This document shows, piece by piece, positions 54,138 through 63,218 of a stretch of DNA of 64,000 nucleotides. The translations under genes and the position numbers were made by a program. The first letter of the stretch is position 1, and every line of letters starts with the position of its first letter. This DNA is from Teredinibacter franksiae (GTDB lineage: Bacteria > Pseudomonadota > Gammaproteobacteria > Pseudomonadales > Cellvibrionaceae), in NCBI RefSeq assembly GCF_014218805.1, contig NZ_JACJUV010000001.1:2678501-2742500 (forward strand), given 5' to 3'. Below the pieces are notes generated by a model. The model saw only the letters and a program-made list of their open reading frames with translations. It was not told the DNA's origin and made no database searches.

Positions 54138-55139
54138 ATGCTTAAATTACTGGCCTACCTGAAGGACATAGCGACGGTCCTTGTGTTTTTCTACGCTATA
54201 TCCTTCTATTTTAAGAGTTTTTTCCAGCTTAATATTTTTCAGGTGGCTGGCTGGTGGGTTAAGAATTTTTCTTCCGCAGAGAATGGTTTTCCTTTGTTGG
54301 TAGGTTTGTTTTTTTGTTTGGTTGGTAGCTATTTGATATGGGTGATCAGTGTCCAAGCAGTCTATTTGTCAGTTGTTGGGGACACAACATCCTACCTCTA
54401 TGTCGGTGAGAGTAAAAAGGGTGGAATGTTTGTAGACCCCGATAACCTTTCTGCCAAACCTTTTGTTTCTAATTACGCTTTTAGTACCAACGCTACATTT
54501 AAAAATATGTACGCCAAAACCCTTTTTGTCTTCGAGAAAGGAACAAATCGCATTGGCGCACCGAAAGAGACTTTATCTGCACGCCGTCTGCTTCCTATGA
54601 TCTCCTTTGGTCTGGTGCTTGTACTTGTTCTTTGGGTAGTGCTACACATGTTTGGTCATCAGGTTTATGCAGCGAAAAATTATGAAAGCATTAGTGATGC
54701 GCCGCCAGTTAAAGATCTTTTTGAACAGCAATCAAAAAAAATTGGCTTAACGCCAAAGCAATTGACCTTTATAGGTATGGCGCTTACTTTCGTGGGCTTC
54801 GTTAGTTATTTAACTATGCCGTCACTTACATATGGTAAGTCAGCGATAAAAATTAATAACATCATATATCCCGGTGCTAAAATAGATGGGAAAACGCAAT
54901 CTGTTGAGAAGATATTTTATACAGATTCGAGCGGCTCTCATAATAGGGAAAGAGATACTGGCCGACGATATGCCGTATTTGAATTCCGCGAAGGGCTGCC
55001 CACGCCAGTGTATGTTTCGTTGTATTTTGACGAAACTAATCAGCCAGATTTGTATAATTATTTGCTGGGTACACTAGAAACACAAGAGCCGCAGGCCTTT
55101 AACGTTACGCCGGAGCTTGGGCTGGGTTTGATAGAGTAA
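54138..55139 (+). CDS. Four-helix membrane protein, third gene of the unit
   Basis: A 333-residue inner-membrane protein. Hydrophobic segments are near residues 10-32, 52-76, 152-172 and 206-226, with soluble loops and a C-terminal domain (about 235-333) of mixed strands (IKINNIIYPGAKIDGKTQSV, RRYAVFEFREGLPTPVYVSLY). Its ATG directly follows the preceding stop. No family recognised. In context, it could anchor the secreted protein or protect against the large protein. Confidence 0.82.
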   Translation: MLKLLAYLKDIATVLVFFYAISFYFKSFFQLNIFQVAGWWVKNFSSAENGFPLLVGLFFCLVGSYLIWVISVQAVYLSVVGDTTSYLYVGESKKGGMFVDPDNLSAKPFVSNYAFSTNATFKNMYAKTLFVFEKGTNRIGAPKETLSARRLLPMISFGLVLVLVLWVVLHMFGHQVYAAKNYESISDAPPVKDLFEQQSKKIGLTPKQLTFIGMALTFVGFVSYLTMPSLTYGKSAIKINNIIYPGAKIDGKTQSVEKIFYTDSSGSHNRERDTGRRYAVFEFREGLPTPVYVSLYFDETNQPDLYNYLLGTLETQEPQAFNVTPELGLGLIE

Positions 55140-55252
55140 GTTATCACGCTAGCGTCGGCGAATTCGCCGGATCTTTAATTGCGATTAATAGCGTTTTAGA
55201 TGTTGCGCACCCATTTATTACAAAATAAAACAGTCACGAAAAGGAAGTTGGT

Positions 55253-55615
55253 ATGGAAGATTTAAAACCCTGGGGGATGGAACAAAAGACTTTTCTGTTA
55301 CTTATGCACCTTAGCCAGTTGGCGAGTTTTGTTATACCGGGTGCAGGCTTGGTACTCCCCATTGTGATGTGGGCTACTAATAAAGACGAATCGCCTGAAA
55401 TTGACCGCCATGGCAAGGTGATTCTGAACTGGATGATCAGTTTGTTTATCTATTTCGTTGTATCCGCTATTCTGATTTTCGTTGTTATAGGTGCATTTAT
55501 GTTAGTGGCACTGGCAATTGTTAACCTGGTTTTTGTGGTAATGGGCGCGGTAAAGGCCAATGAAGGCGTGCTGTGGCCATATCCACTGAGTATTCGATTT
55601 TTTAAAACGGAATAG
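55253..55615 (+). CDS. DUF4870 family membrane protein
   Basis: A 120-residue membrane protein of the DUF4870 (Tic20-like fold) family: MEQKTFLLLMHLSQLASFVIPGAGLVLP, then MWATNKDESPEIDRHGKVILNWM and two more helices (about 62-100). AAAGGAAG precedes the ATG. These proteins are common and of unknown function. It starts 113 bases after the three-gene unit and is probably separate from it. Confidence 0.93.
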   Translation: MEDLKPWGMEQKTFLLLMHLSQLASFVIPGAGLVLPIVMWATNKDESPEIDRHGKVILNWMISLFIYFVVSAILIFVVIGAFMLVALAIVNLVFVVMGAVKANEGVLWPYPLSIRFFKTE

Positions 55616-55726
55616 AAAAAGCCGGTTGTTGCGAGATCGGCCGTTGGTTGTACTTGTAACTATACTATTGCCATTTAAGCTGCATACCCAAGTACAAACC
55701 GTATACCCAAACCCAAGGACGGAGTG

Positions 55727-56146
55727 ATGAGTAGCTGGTTATACCCTGCCAATATCAAACATTACGATGTCTTTACGGCGTTTAAGCAAGCGTCGGTCGC
55801 CTGGCCAATAAATTCAAAAATTGAGCTGGGCGATATTGTGTATTTCTATATATCTGCTCCCCATCAAAACATTCAGTTTGTCGGAACCGTCAAAAAACTG
55901 AATATCTCCGAGGCGGAAATTCAAAAACGAACATTGCCCTTTGTTCGAACTCAAAACGCAGAGGCACCCAAAAAACGATTTATGTTGCTCGGTAATATTC
56001 GTGCGTTGAAACCAGTCTTTGCCAATTCACTCAACTTCGTAAATTTGAAATGTAATGGTCTCAATGGCGCTTTAATGGGGCCGCGAAAACTCGACAATAA
56101 TGAACTTTTGTTTAACTACGTTCGGGAGCATGACAATGGCGTATAA
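55727..56146 (+). CDS. EVE/PUA-like domain protein
   Basis: A 139-residue soluble protein with the EVE (PUA-like) arrangement: SSWLYPANIKHYDVFTAF, WPINSKIELGDIVYFYISAP, QFVGTVKKLNI and a C-terminal KLDNNELLFNYV. EVE domains bind modified bases in DNA or RNA, and some take part in defence. The ATG at 55727 is chosen; a GTG at 55724 in frame is equally close. The gene overlaps the next by eleven bases. No restriction partner is visible. Confidence 0.75.
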   Translation: MSSWLYPANIKHYDVFTAFKQASVAWPINSKIELGDIVYFYISAPHQNIQFVGTVKKLNISEAEIQKRTLPFVRTQNAEAPKKRFMLLGNIRALKPVFANSLNFVNLKCNGLNGALMGPRKLDNNELLFNYVREHDNGV

Positions 56147-56441
56147 AGATGCGGAAAAAGTGCTAATGGCCGGATACGGTGCTGAGCCCTCTACTATGAT
56201 GAACAGCCCCTGCTTGCGCTACAAAGGCGAGTTCATTGGCATGATGTTCGATAAAGAAGACGCGCTAATAATTAAAGTAGCCGAAACGCGGGTAAAAGAA
56301 CTTATTGAACAGGGTGTCGGCCGTGAATTTAACTTCACAAAAAAGCGCTTTAAAGAGTGGGTGCTAATTCCTCTTGAACGAGAAAATGAATTCGAAGGGT
56401 TTTTGGTAGAAGCCTTAGAGTTTGCAAAAACAAAAGTTTGA
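56136..56441 (+). CDS. TfoX/YjbR-like domain protein
   Basis: A 101-residue protein resembling the TfoX N-terminal (Sxy-like) or MmcQ/YjbR fold: SPCLRYKGEFIGMMFDKEDA, VGREFNFTKKRFKEWVLIP. The preferred ATG at 56136 follows GGGAG; an ATG at 56100 would lie far inside the preceding gene. Overlap of eleven bases with the EVE gene implies coupled expression. Function unknown. Confidence 0.8.
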   Translation: MAYKDAEKVLMAGYGAEPSTMMNSPCLRYKGEFIGMMFDKEDALIIKVAETRVKELIEQGVGREFNFTKKRFKEWVLIPLERENEFEGFLVEALEFAKTKV

Positions 56442-56562
56442 ATGCCTGAGTGAGTATGGCCCTGAGGGCGATCGTATCGGGGTAAAGTCTCAATGCCAAG
56501 TTTCTCCAGCCTTCAAAAAATGGCATGATAAGCTTCTTTAGTAATGGTTTAGGTAGGCAGTA

Positions 56563-57333
56563 ATGTTTCCCATTCGCGACGACAACCCTCAAGTCAATAC
56601 ACCTTATGTAACCTATGGCATTATCGCGGCCAATGCACTGGCGTGGTTTCTACTGCAGGGTTTTGGCTTTGGTGAACAGTTGAATGCTTCGGTCTGTCAC
56701 TATGGCTTGATACCGGCTGACCTATTTGGTGATGGTTTAACCGATGTTGCGCCTCGTGGTGTGTGCCCTAGTGATGGCATGGGTTGGGGTGGTGTTTTCA
56801 GCTCCATGTTTATGCACGGAAGTTGGATGCATATTCTGGGCAATATGTGGTTTCTCTGGGTGTTCGGCGACAATGTTGAAGATTCTATGGGGCCAGTGCG
56901 ATTTCTGCTGTTCTACCTGCTCTGCGGTTTCTGTGCCGCCGCCGCACAGGTTGCCGCCGACCCTTCTTCGGCTATTCCCATGGTGGGTGCTTCGGGTGCA
57001 ATCGGTGGGGTGATGGGGGCTTACATCATGTTGTTCCCGCGGGTTAAGGTACACATGTTTGTAATTCTCATCATTATTTTTACCACTTTCCGCGTGCCGG
57101 CTATCGCCATGCTGGGCTATTGGATAGTGGTGCAATTATTGGGTGCCTTTTCCTCCATGGGCTCCACCGGTGGTGGCGTGGCCTTTTGGGCGCATGTTGG
57201 CGGCTTTGTAGGGGGAGCGCTTTTGGTATGGGTGTTTAAAGACGAAGAGCTGTTGCTTAATCACCCCTACCGCGGTTGGCAGCGGCCGAAAAAGGCGGCG
57301 AATATTTGGGATGACCCGGCCAACCGCGAATAA
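56563..57333 (+). CDS. Rhomboid family serine protease
   Basis: A 256-residue intramembrane protease with six to seven helices. The serine motif is GASGAIGG (Ser144), the histidine is in WAHVGGFVGG (His211), and the loop with HGSWMHILGNMWFLWVFG carries the usual His/Asn oxyanion residues. Length and the N-terminus (MFPIRDDNPQVNTPYVTYGII) match the large bacterial rhomboid subfamily. The next gene encodes a second rhomboid, and a GNAT gene follows. Confidence 0.95.
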   Translation: MFPIRDDNPQVNTPYVTYGIIAANALAWFLLQGFGFGEQLNASVCHYGLIPADLFGDGLTDVAPRGVCPSDGMGWGGVFSSMFMHGSWMHILGNMWFLWVFGDNVEDSMGPVRFLLFYLLCGFCAAAAQVAADPSSAIPMVGASGAIGGVMGAYIMLFPRVKVHMFVILIIIFTTFRVPAIAMLGYWIVVQLLGAFSSMGSTGGGVAFWAHVGGFVGGALLVWVFKDEELLLNHPYRGWQRPKKAANIWDDPANRE

Positions 57334-57346
57334 AAAGGACGAAAGC

Positions 57347-57949
57347 GTGTACTCATTACCTTGGCCGCAGGCCGATTCGCTGCGCGCGCACCCGTTTGTA
57401 TGGAGTGTTGCGGTACTCTGCTGTGTGCCCTATGCCATACTCATGACGCAAAATTTGGCGGCATTAAGCGGCTGGTTTGTGCCGGCGGATGCCAGCGCTT
57501 TGTGGCAGAGCCCCTGGCGTATACTCACGCCCACCTTTGTGCATTACACACTGGCCCACCTGCTTACCAACTTGTATGTTTGGTGGTACTTTGGGGCAAA
57601 AATTGAATCTGCATCGCGCAATGAGCTTGTACTGGTGTTTTTTGTAACCGCCATTGTTTCCAACAGCGCCCAGTGGTTGGTAAGCGGACCGCTTTTCGGC
57701 GGTCTCTCGGGGGTAACCTATGGGCTATTGAGTTACTGCTGGGGGTTAAAATATTTTAAAAAAAATACGGCACTGCAACTGGACAAAGGCTTGTCCATTT
57801 TATTGCTTATTCTATTACCTGTAGCCGCTAGCGGTGTATTTGGCAAATTCTCAAATACAGCACATTTTATCGGCCTAGCCTGCGGTTTTGTCTTGGCCGG
57901 TAGCAACGTTTTGTATAGTCACTTGAATCAAAGGAACCCCGATGTCTGA
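57347..57949 (+). CDS. Second rhomboid protease (GlpG/rhombosortase-like)
   Basis: A 201-residue membrane protein of the rhomboid superfamily with six helices. Motifs: HYTLAHLLTNLYVWWYFG, the catalytic GGLSGVTYGLLSY (Ser121) and NTAHFIGLACG (His173). I start at the GTG at 57347, seven bases after AAAGGA; an in-frame ATG at 57311 lies within the preceding gene. GGLSGV is closer to GlpG than to its neighbour's GASGA. Overlaps the following GNAT gene by eight bases. Substrate unknown. Confidence 0.88.
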   Translation: MYSLPWPQADSLRAHPFVWSVAVLCCVPYAILMTQNLAALSGWFVPADASALWQSPWRILTPTFVHYTLAHLLTNLYVWWYFGAKIESASRNELVLVFFVTAIVSNSAQWLVSGPLFGGLSGVTYGLLSYCWGLKYFKKNTALQLDKGLSILLLILLPVAASGVFGKFSNTAHFIGLACGFVLAGSNVLYSHLNQRNPDV

Positions 57950-58757
57950 ATTTCGCCCTATGTATATGAGCGACCTTCCCCGCGTCGTCAAGATTATTGA
58001 CGGCCATGATGACGATGACGCCGAGGCGGCGGAAGAAGATTACCAAAAAAATGGGTTGGACGATCAGTTTGTATTGGAAGTGGAGGGCAAGGTGGTTGGG
58101 GTTACCGGCTTCCGAAAAGTACCTGCAACGGACAATACCGCTTGGCTATCTTGGACCTACGTTGATCGAGCAAAATGTGGGCAGGGTTACGGCAAATCGA
58201 TGATGAACCAGCTGTTGTCGAAATTGCGCGAAGCCGATATACGCAAGATTTTTGTCAAAGTGTCTACTTATGAAGACCCAGAAGACGGCAAAATTTATGC
58301 GCGAGCTCAAAAAATGTATGAATCAGTGGGATTTGAGCTGGAAGTGACTAACAAGGATTTTTATGATGAGGCGGAAGATCAGTTAATCTACGGCTTACAG
58401 CTGCGGCAGGGTGGAGATGCAGGGGAACTCGAGATTATTGAAGAAAAGCCGGTTATTCGGTTTGACGGTATGTTTGAAATTGTGGAGTCAGACGGCGCTT
58501 ATACCTTTTCTTGGATAGTTCAGGAGAAAAAACCACTATTTGGCAAACGCAGTTTTTCCGATGAGGATTTACTGATAGGCTTGCATGCGGTGAAAAACGA
58601 TGGTGGAAGAAAGGTTTTTTTGACATTCCCCTCCAATTTGCCTCTAATTCATAAACCGTTGCAGGCCGTAGGCTTTAAGTATGTAGGCGATCTCAAAGAC
58701 TACTACGAGCGGGGAGTTCATGAAATGCACTTTTCGCACAACTTAGATGGCAACTAA
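57942..58757 (+). CDS. GNAT family N-acetyltransferase with extra C-terminal domain
   Basis: A 271-residue enzyme. The GNAT fold occupies about residues 1-150, with the acetyl-CoA loop CGQGYGKSMMNQLL and the neighbouring FVKVSTYEDPEDGK. An extra C-terminal domain (about 165-270; RFDGMFEIVESDGAYTFSW; FGKRSFSDEDLLIGLHAV) has no family I recognise. Coupled to the rhomboid genes by overlap. Substrate unknown. Confidence 0.85.
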   Translation: MSEFRPMYMSDLPRVVKIIDGHDDDDAEAAEEDYQKNGLDDQFVLEVEGKVVGVTGFRKVPATDNTAWLSWTYVDRAKCGQGYGKSMMNQLLSKLREADIRKIFVKVSTYEDPEDGKIYARAQKMYESVGFELEVTNKDFYDEAEDQLIYGLQLRQGGDAGELEIIEEKPVIRFDGMFEIVESDGAYTFSWIVQEKKPLFGKRSFSDEDLLIGLHAVKNDGGRKVFLTFPSNLPLIHKPLQAVGFKYVGDLKDYYERGVHEMHFSHNLDGN

Positions 58758-58791
58758 ATCGAGTTTACGGGTATAACAAGGAACTAATAAT

Positions 58792-59388
58792 ATGAATGAT
58801 CTTGTGAAATATGGATTGATCGCAGCTGCTATTGGCGGCTTCTACTTATACAGTGAGTTTGGTGGGCAAAGCTACACCGAAGACGATATAGATCTTGATG
58901 CTGTATTGGACGTTACTGTCGACTCTATCTATGCGTTTCAAGGTACGCTCGACGGTGTAGACCATGAATCGTTAGACGCCGACGATACCTTCCTAGAATT
59001 CGCAGCCGAGTTACAAGATAACTACAACGCTGCTGTGCCGGTACTGCACACCGCTGCAATTGGTGTGGCGCCCGGTAGCGATGCTTCTCTTCTGGCCTAT
59101 GAAGACCTCAATGCCAACAGCATCATGGACGAAGGTGAAGATGCCTTGTTCCTTGTTGAAATTGACGGTGAGCAGTCTCGCGTTATCGCTTCAAGTCGCA
59201 GCGGTGCGGTTAACGACCATCATTTTAGTGGTACAGGGCTACTGGCGGGTTACCTTATTGGTAGCATGATGAGTCGCCAACGTATGGCCGGTGTTACTTC
59301 CAGTTCGCTTGCTCAAAAGAAGCCTGTTACCGCCCGCGCTGCAGCTAAAGCTCGCGCTGGTTCTGGTAGTCATTCCAAAGGTAAATAG
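58792..59388 (+). CDS. Hypothetical membrane-associated protein
   Basis: A 198-residue protein with an N-terminal helix (residues 5-20), an acidic middle with an EF-hand-like loop (EDLNANSIMDEGEDALF) followed by VEIDGEQSRVIASS, a second hydrophobic stretch (LLAGYLIGSMM near 153) and an Ala/Lys/Ser-rich basic tail. Similar proteins lie beside membrane aminopropyltransferase and AdoMet decarboxylase genes in related bacteria. A calcium-binding loop is possible. No family name known. Confidence 0.75.
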   Translation: MNDLVKYGLIAAAIGGFYLYSEFGGQSYTEDDIDLDAVLDVTVDSIYAFQGTLDGVDHESLDADDTFLEFAAELQDNYNAAVPVLHTAAIGVAPGSDASLLAYEDLNANSIMDEGEDALFLVEIDGEQSRVIASSRSGAVNDHHFSGTGLLAGYLIGSMMSRQRMAGVTSSSLAQKKPVTARAAAKARAGSGSHSKGK

Positions 59389-59410
59389 TTCCGCCTGGCT
59401 GGAAATAAAG

Positions 59411-59432
59411 CAGCGGCCTGTCCGGGCCGCTG
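59411..59432 (+). terminator. Possible terminator
   Basis: CAGCGGCC and GGCCGCTG form a perfect eight-base stem around six bases. Few Ts follow, so it may be partial termination or a leader stem ahead of the aminopropyltransferase gene. Confidence 0.45.
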
Positions 59433-59458
59433 TCGTGCTTAATTAAAGAAATCTCTCA

Positions 59459-61003
59459 ATGTCTCTTACTTCCGACAGTGAAGGCCAACCGCTTTCAGGA
59501 AAACAGACCGGTGTACTGCTGTTTTCTATTCTTATTGTTGCGCTATGCGGCATCGTCTACGAACTTATCATTGGCACCGTTTCAAGTTATTTACTTGGCA
59601 ATAGTGTGTACCAGTTTTCCCTCACCATTGGCTTCTTTATGTTTGCTATGGGAATGGGGTCGTTGATCTCTAAATATTTTAACGAGCAGTACGTTCGCAA
59701 CTTTATTTTGGTGGAAATCGCTATCGCCTTTGTTGGCGGAATAAGCAGCATATTGCTATTTATGGCCTTCCCCTTTGCGCGTATTCTCTACGAACTGGTG
59801 ATGTATAGCCTTATATTTGTGATCGGCGCATTGGTGGGCATGGAAATTCCCATTCTTACAACACTGCTGGCCAGAAGTAAAAAGGTGAAAGACTCGATAG
59901 CGGATATTATGTCGTTCGACTATGTCGGTGCGCTTATTGGTTCGGTAGCGTTTCCGCTGTTGTTGTTGCCGTCGTTAGGTCTAATTCAGTCTTCATTTGC
60001 GATTGGCCTGATCAATATTTTTGTTGCGATAGCAAATGTAATTGTGTTCCGCGCCATGCTGCCAAACTATAAGCGCATGCTAGAGGCATGCTTGTTGGTC
60101 TTGGCGCTCCTGGTGGGTTGTATTCTGTACGGTTCTTACATTACCCGTTTTGCCGAAAAGCACCTGTATTTTGATCAGATTATCTATACCAAACAAACGC
60201 AGTATCAGAAAATTGTAATGACGCGCTCCACCAATACCCGCGAGCAACGCCTGTATATTGATGGCCATATTCAGTTTTCTTCGCGCGATGAATATCGCTA
60301 TCACGAATATCTTATTCACCCGTTACTGGCGATTCCCGGTACAAAAGAAAACGTATTAATTTTAGGCGGCGGTGACGGTCTTGCAGCGCGGGAAATTTTA
60401 AAATATGAGGCTGTAGGATTAATCCACTTAGTGGATATCGACCCAGAAATGGTGCGTATTGGTCGAGAGTTACCGATGTTACAGCGTATGAACGAAAAAA
60501 GTTTGGACGATGAACGGATAACTACCTTTTCTGAAGATGCTTTCAGCTTTATCAATCAGCCCGGTATTGCCTATGACCGGGTTGTTATCGATATGCCCGA
60601 CCCACACAATGAAGCCATAAATAAACTCTATTCACGAGAGTTTTACACCATGATTGCCAAGCGCATGGCACCCGGTGCGGTGTTGGTTACTCAGAGCTCT
60701 TCGCCGTTTTATACGCGTCGTGTTTTTTGGTGTATTGAACAAACGTTGGCAGAGGTGTTTGATCATACCCTGAGTTATCACACCGCTTTACCGTCATTTG
60801 GCATATGGGGTTATAACATGGCGAGAAACGGGGAAGCGTTACCGCAGCAGTTTGATTTTGACGTGCCCACTAAAGCCATTACCAAAAATACCATGCTCGC
60901 CGCACTGCAGTTCGATAAAGATATGGCGAAGGTGAGTTCGCCGGTGAATTCCATAATGGAACCCAAACTTTATCAACTCTATATTGATGATTTACGTCGT
61001 TAA
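59459..61003 (+). CDS. Membrane-bound polyamine aminopropyltransferase
   Basis: A 514-residue fusion of a seven-helix membrane domain (about residues 15-225) and a spermidine-synthase-like domain (about 235-500). The catalytic domain carries GYQKIVMT-like entry (QTQYQKIVMTR), the dcAdoMet-binding LILGGGDGLAAREILKY, LVDIDPEMVRIGRELP and DMPDPHNEAINKLYS. It transfers an aminopropyl group from decarboxylated AdoMet to a diamine. The nearby speH-type decarboxylase makes that substrate. The role of the membrane domain is not known. Confidence 0.92.
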   Translation: MSLTSDSEGQPLSGKQTGVLLFSILIVALCGIVYELIIGTVSSYLLGNSVYQFSLTIGFFMFAMGMGSLISKYFNEQYVRNFILVEIAIAFVGGISSILLFMAFPFARILYELVMYSLIFVIGALVGMEIPILTTLLARSKKVKDSIADIMSFDYVGALIGSVAFPLLLLPSLGLIQSSFAIGLINIFVAIANVIVFRAMLPNYKRMLEACLLVLALLVGCILYGSYITRFAEKHLYFDQIIYTKQTQYQKIVMTRSTNTREQRLYIDGHIQFSSRDEYRYHEYLIHPLLAIPGTKENVLILGGGDGLAAREILKYEAVGLIHLVDIDPEMVRIGRELPMLQRMNEKSLDDERITTFSEDAFSFINQPGIAYDRVVIDMPDPHNEAINKLYSREFYTMIAKRMAPGAVLVTQSSSPFYTRRVFWCIEQTLAEVFDHTLSYHTALPSFGIWGYNMARNGEALPQQFDFDVPTKAITKNTMLAALQFDKDMAKVSSPVNSIMEPKLYQLYIDDLRR

Positions 61004-61115
61004 GGGCAGCGCTATTAATTGTTTATAGATCTGGCAAGCCAGTAAGTTTTACCCTGCGCACGAACCCGCAGATAAAGTCAGCGGCCAAAAGCAATTGATA
61101 GAGGTGTTTTTAAGT

Positions 61116-61571
61116 CTATTTCACTTCGCCCCGTAAAATTTCTTTTATGTCGACCTTCTCGGGTTGAAAAGCTGCCTGTAAGCAAGCGACCGCTTGTTCG
61201 GGTTTGGCGTTACCACACATAAAAACATCAAACGCGGCATAATCGAGCTCTGGCCAGGTGTGCACACTGATGTGAGACTCGGCTAATAGCGCTACCCCGG
61301 TAACCCCACCACCTTCGCTGAATTTATGCAGGTGAATATGCAATAAAACGGCACCTGCAACACGCGCGGCCTCCACTAGGCTTTGTTCAATCAGTTGGGT
61401 GTTCGCCAGGTTTTGAGCACCCCAGAAATCCACAATAAAATGCCGGCCGGCGCAGTTACTGATAGCCGTGGGGTTTTCGGTTGTTTCCTGAAAGGTAAAG
61501 CTCTCACTAGTGGTCACTTCCACAGCGGGTGCGTTTGGAGCGGGTTTATGCAATGGTTCGGAATGACTCAT
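61116..61571 (-). CDS. speH: S-adenosylmethionine decarboxylase proenzyme (SpeH type)
   Basis: A 151-residue pyruvoyl enzyme. The self-cleavage site is AESHISVHTWPE, between Glu98 and Ser99, giving a pyruvoyl group at the new N-terminus. The His in the HTWPE segment and the FDVFMCGNA Cys are the usual processing/catalytic residues. It supplies decarboxylated AdoMet to the aminopropyltransferase encoded convergently next to it. Confidence 0.93.
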   Translation of the reverse strand: MSHSEPLHKPAPNAPAVEVTTSESFTFQETTENPTAISNCAGRHFIVDFWGAQNLANTQLIEQSLVEAARVAGAVLLHIHLHKFSEGGGVTGVALLAESHISVHTWPELDYAAFDVFMCGNAKPEQAVACLQAAFQPEKVDIKEILRGEVK

Positions 61572-61936
61572 ACTTCAGCAGCTGTCCTTAGTTCGCTGGT
61601 TAGTATAAGCGCATGGTGCAACTAGAGGCTAGGGTTTAGAGGCTAGGGTTGGTTAGTCGCTACATAGGGGGCCTTTTATTTGCCCATGGCTGGGCACTGC
61701 TGTCGGGGGAAATTCTAGCGGCTTACCCGCACCCCATGAACAGTCGGCGTTTGTATTGGGCGACGCAACTCAAACTCAAATGTCGGTTATGCCCGCGAAC
61801 GCCGCTATCAATATTTAAATACTCCCGAAGGCCCCGAAATACTATATGCCCGTGTACGCGGGAGCGGCTGGACCAGAGCTGCCTGAAGGCTCTACTTTTT
61901 CCTGAACACCAATGCATGGCTGGGCAGAGGAGGGCG
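61572..61936. other. 365-base gap with no intact gene
   Basis: One plus-strand frame contains protein-like phrases (RRYQYLNTPEGPEILYARVR and SGWTRAA) near 61790-61885 but has no start or ribosome site and soon stops. It may be the end of a lost gene. CTAGGGTT is repeated twice near 61627-61650. Nothing else was seen. Confidence 0.4.
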
Positions 61937-63115
61937 CTAGCCCTCCATTGATCGAATAATCCCCATTTCCAGCCCGCGCAATTCAGCCAAACCTTTTAAT
62001 CGGCCAATGGCTGAATAGCCAGGGTTCGCCAATTTGTTTAAATCATCCAAAATTTGATGACCGTGGTCGGGGCGCATGGCAATGGAACGGTTATGCGTTT
62101 TTGCTACCTCGCTAATGGTTTTTATCAGCGCGTACATGTCGATGCTGCCGTCTAGGTGCTGGGCTTCATAGAAGCTGCCATATTCCTCACGCTGGGTGTT
62201 ACGCAGGTGAATAAAGAAAACGCGCTCACCAAATTCTTTCATCATTGCGACTAAGTCATTGTCGGCGCGAATACTGAAGGAGCCAGCACAAAAACACAGA
62301 CAGTTAGACGGATTAGGTACAGCGGTAAATAAATCGCGTAAGTCTTGGGCGGTGGAAACCACGCGCGGTAAACCATAGATGGAAAATGGCGGGTCGTCGG
62401 GGTGTACAACCAACTTAATGCCCAGTTCATCCGCCAGTGGGCAAATATGTTGCAGGAAGTAAATCAGGTTTTGTTTGTATTGTGCTGGGCCAAGGTGGTG
62501 ATATTGCATAATGGCTTGTAAGAACGCCTGGGTATCGAACGCGACCTCACTGCCGGGCAAGCCAGCGACGATGGTTTTTTCGAGCATAGCCTTATCGACC
62601 TCAGTCAGCGAGTCGAACTTGGTCTTTGCCCGTTTTACCACGGTATCGGGGTAGTCTTCGGCGGCATTAGGGCGCTTTAACTGAAAGATGTCGTAGGCGG
62701 CTACCTCAATCATGTCGAAACGCAGAGCCTTGCCGCCGTCGGGCATGGTGTAGCCGAGGTCAGTGCGGGTCCAGTCCAGTAGCGGCATAAAATTGTAGGT
62801 TACGATTTTTATATCGCAGGCCGCGAGGTTACGGAGGCTTTGTTTATAGTCGTCGACAAACCGCTCAAAACCCGGCGCCTGAGATTTAATATCCTCGTGT
62901 ACCGGCAGGCTTTCCACCACACTCCAGCGCATACCGGCGGCTTCCACCTCAAGCTTGCGCTTCAGAATCTCGTTGTTTTCCCAAACCACGCCGTTGGCAA
63001 CATGATGCAGCGCGGTTACCACACCGGCACAGCCCGCTTGGCGTAAATTAGCAAGGCTAACCGGGTCGCTTGGGCCAAACCAACGCATGGTTTGCTCCAT
63101 AAAAGGTTGTGTCAT
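61937..63115 (-). CDS. uxuA: Mannonate dehydratase
   Basis: A 392-residue cytoplasmic enzyme of the UxuA family that dehydrates D-mannonate to 2-keto-3-deoxygluconate in glucuronate catabolism. Landmarks: MRWFGPSDPVSLANLRQAG at the start, NLRNT-type HLRNTQREEYGSFYEAQHLDG and AMRPDHGHQILDD near the end. GGAGGACTC precedes the ATG. It fits as an intracellular step for glucuronic acid released from hemicellulose by the nearby enzymes. Confidence 0.96.
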   Translation of the reverse strand: MTQPFMEQTMRWFGPSDPVSLANLRQAGCAGVVTALHHVANGVVWENNEILKRKLEVEAAGMRWSVVESLPVHEDIKSQAPGFERFVDDYKQSLRNLAACDIKIVTYNFMPLLDWTRTDLGYTMPDGGKALRFDMIEVAAYDIFQLKRPNAAEDYPDTVVKRAKTKFDSLTEVDKAMLEKTIVAGLPGSEVAFDTQAFLQAIMQYHHLGPAQYKQNLIYFLQHICPLADELGIKLVVHPDDPPFSIYGLPRVVSTAQDLRDLFTAVPNPSNCLCFCAGSFSIRADNDLVAMMKEFGERVFFIHLRNTQREEYGSFYEAQHLDGSIDMYALIKTISEVAKTHNRSIAMRPDHGHQILDDLNKLANPGYSAIGRLKGLAELRGLEMGIIRSMEG

Positions 63116-63218
63116 GCACTGAGTCCTCCAATATCATTCAGCTTGTATTCTAGTGCGCCAAGCCGTTAATCCCAACTATTAACGCGATAGTGAGCGATTT
63201 TTTTGCGCTGAGGGTGCT

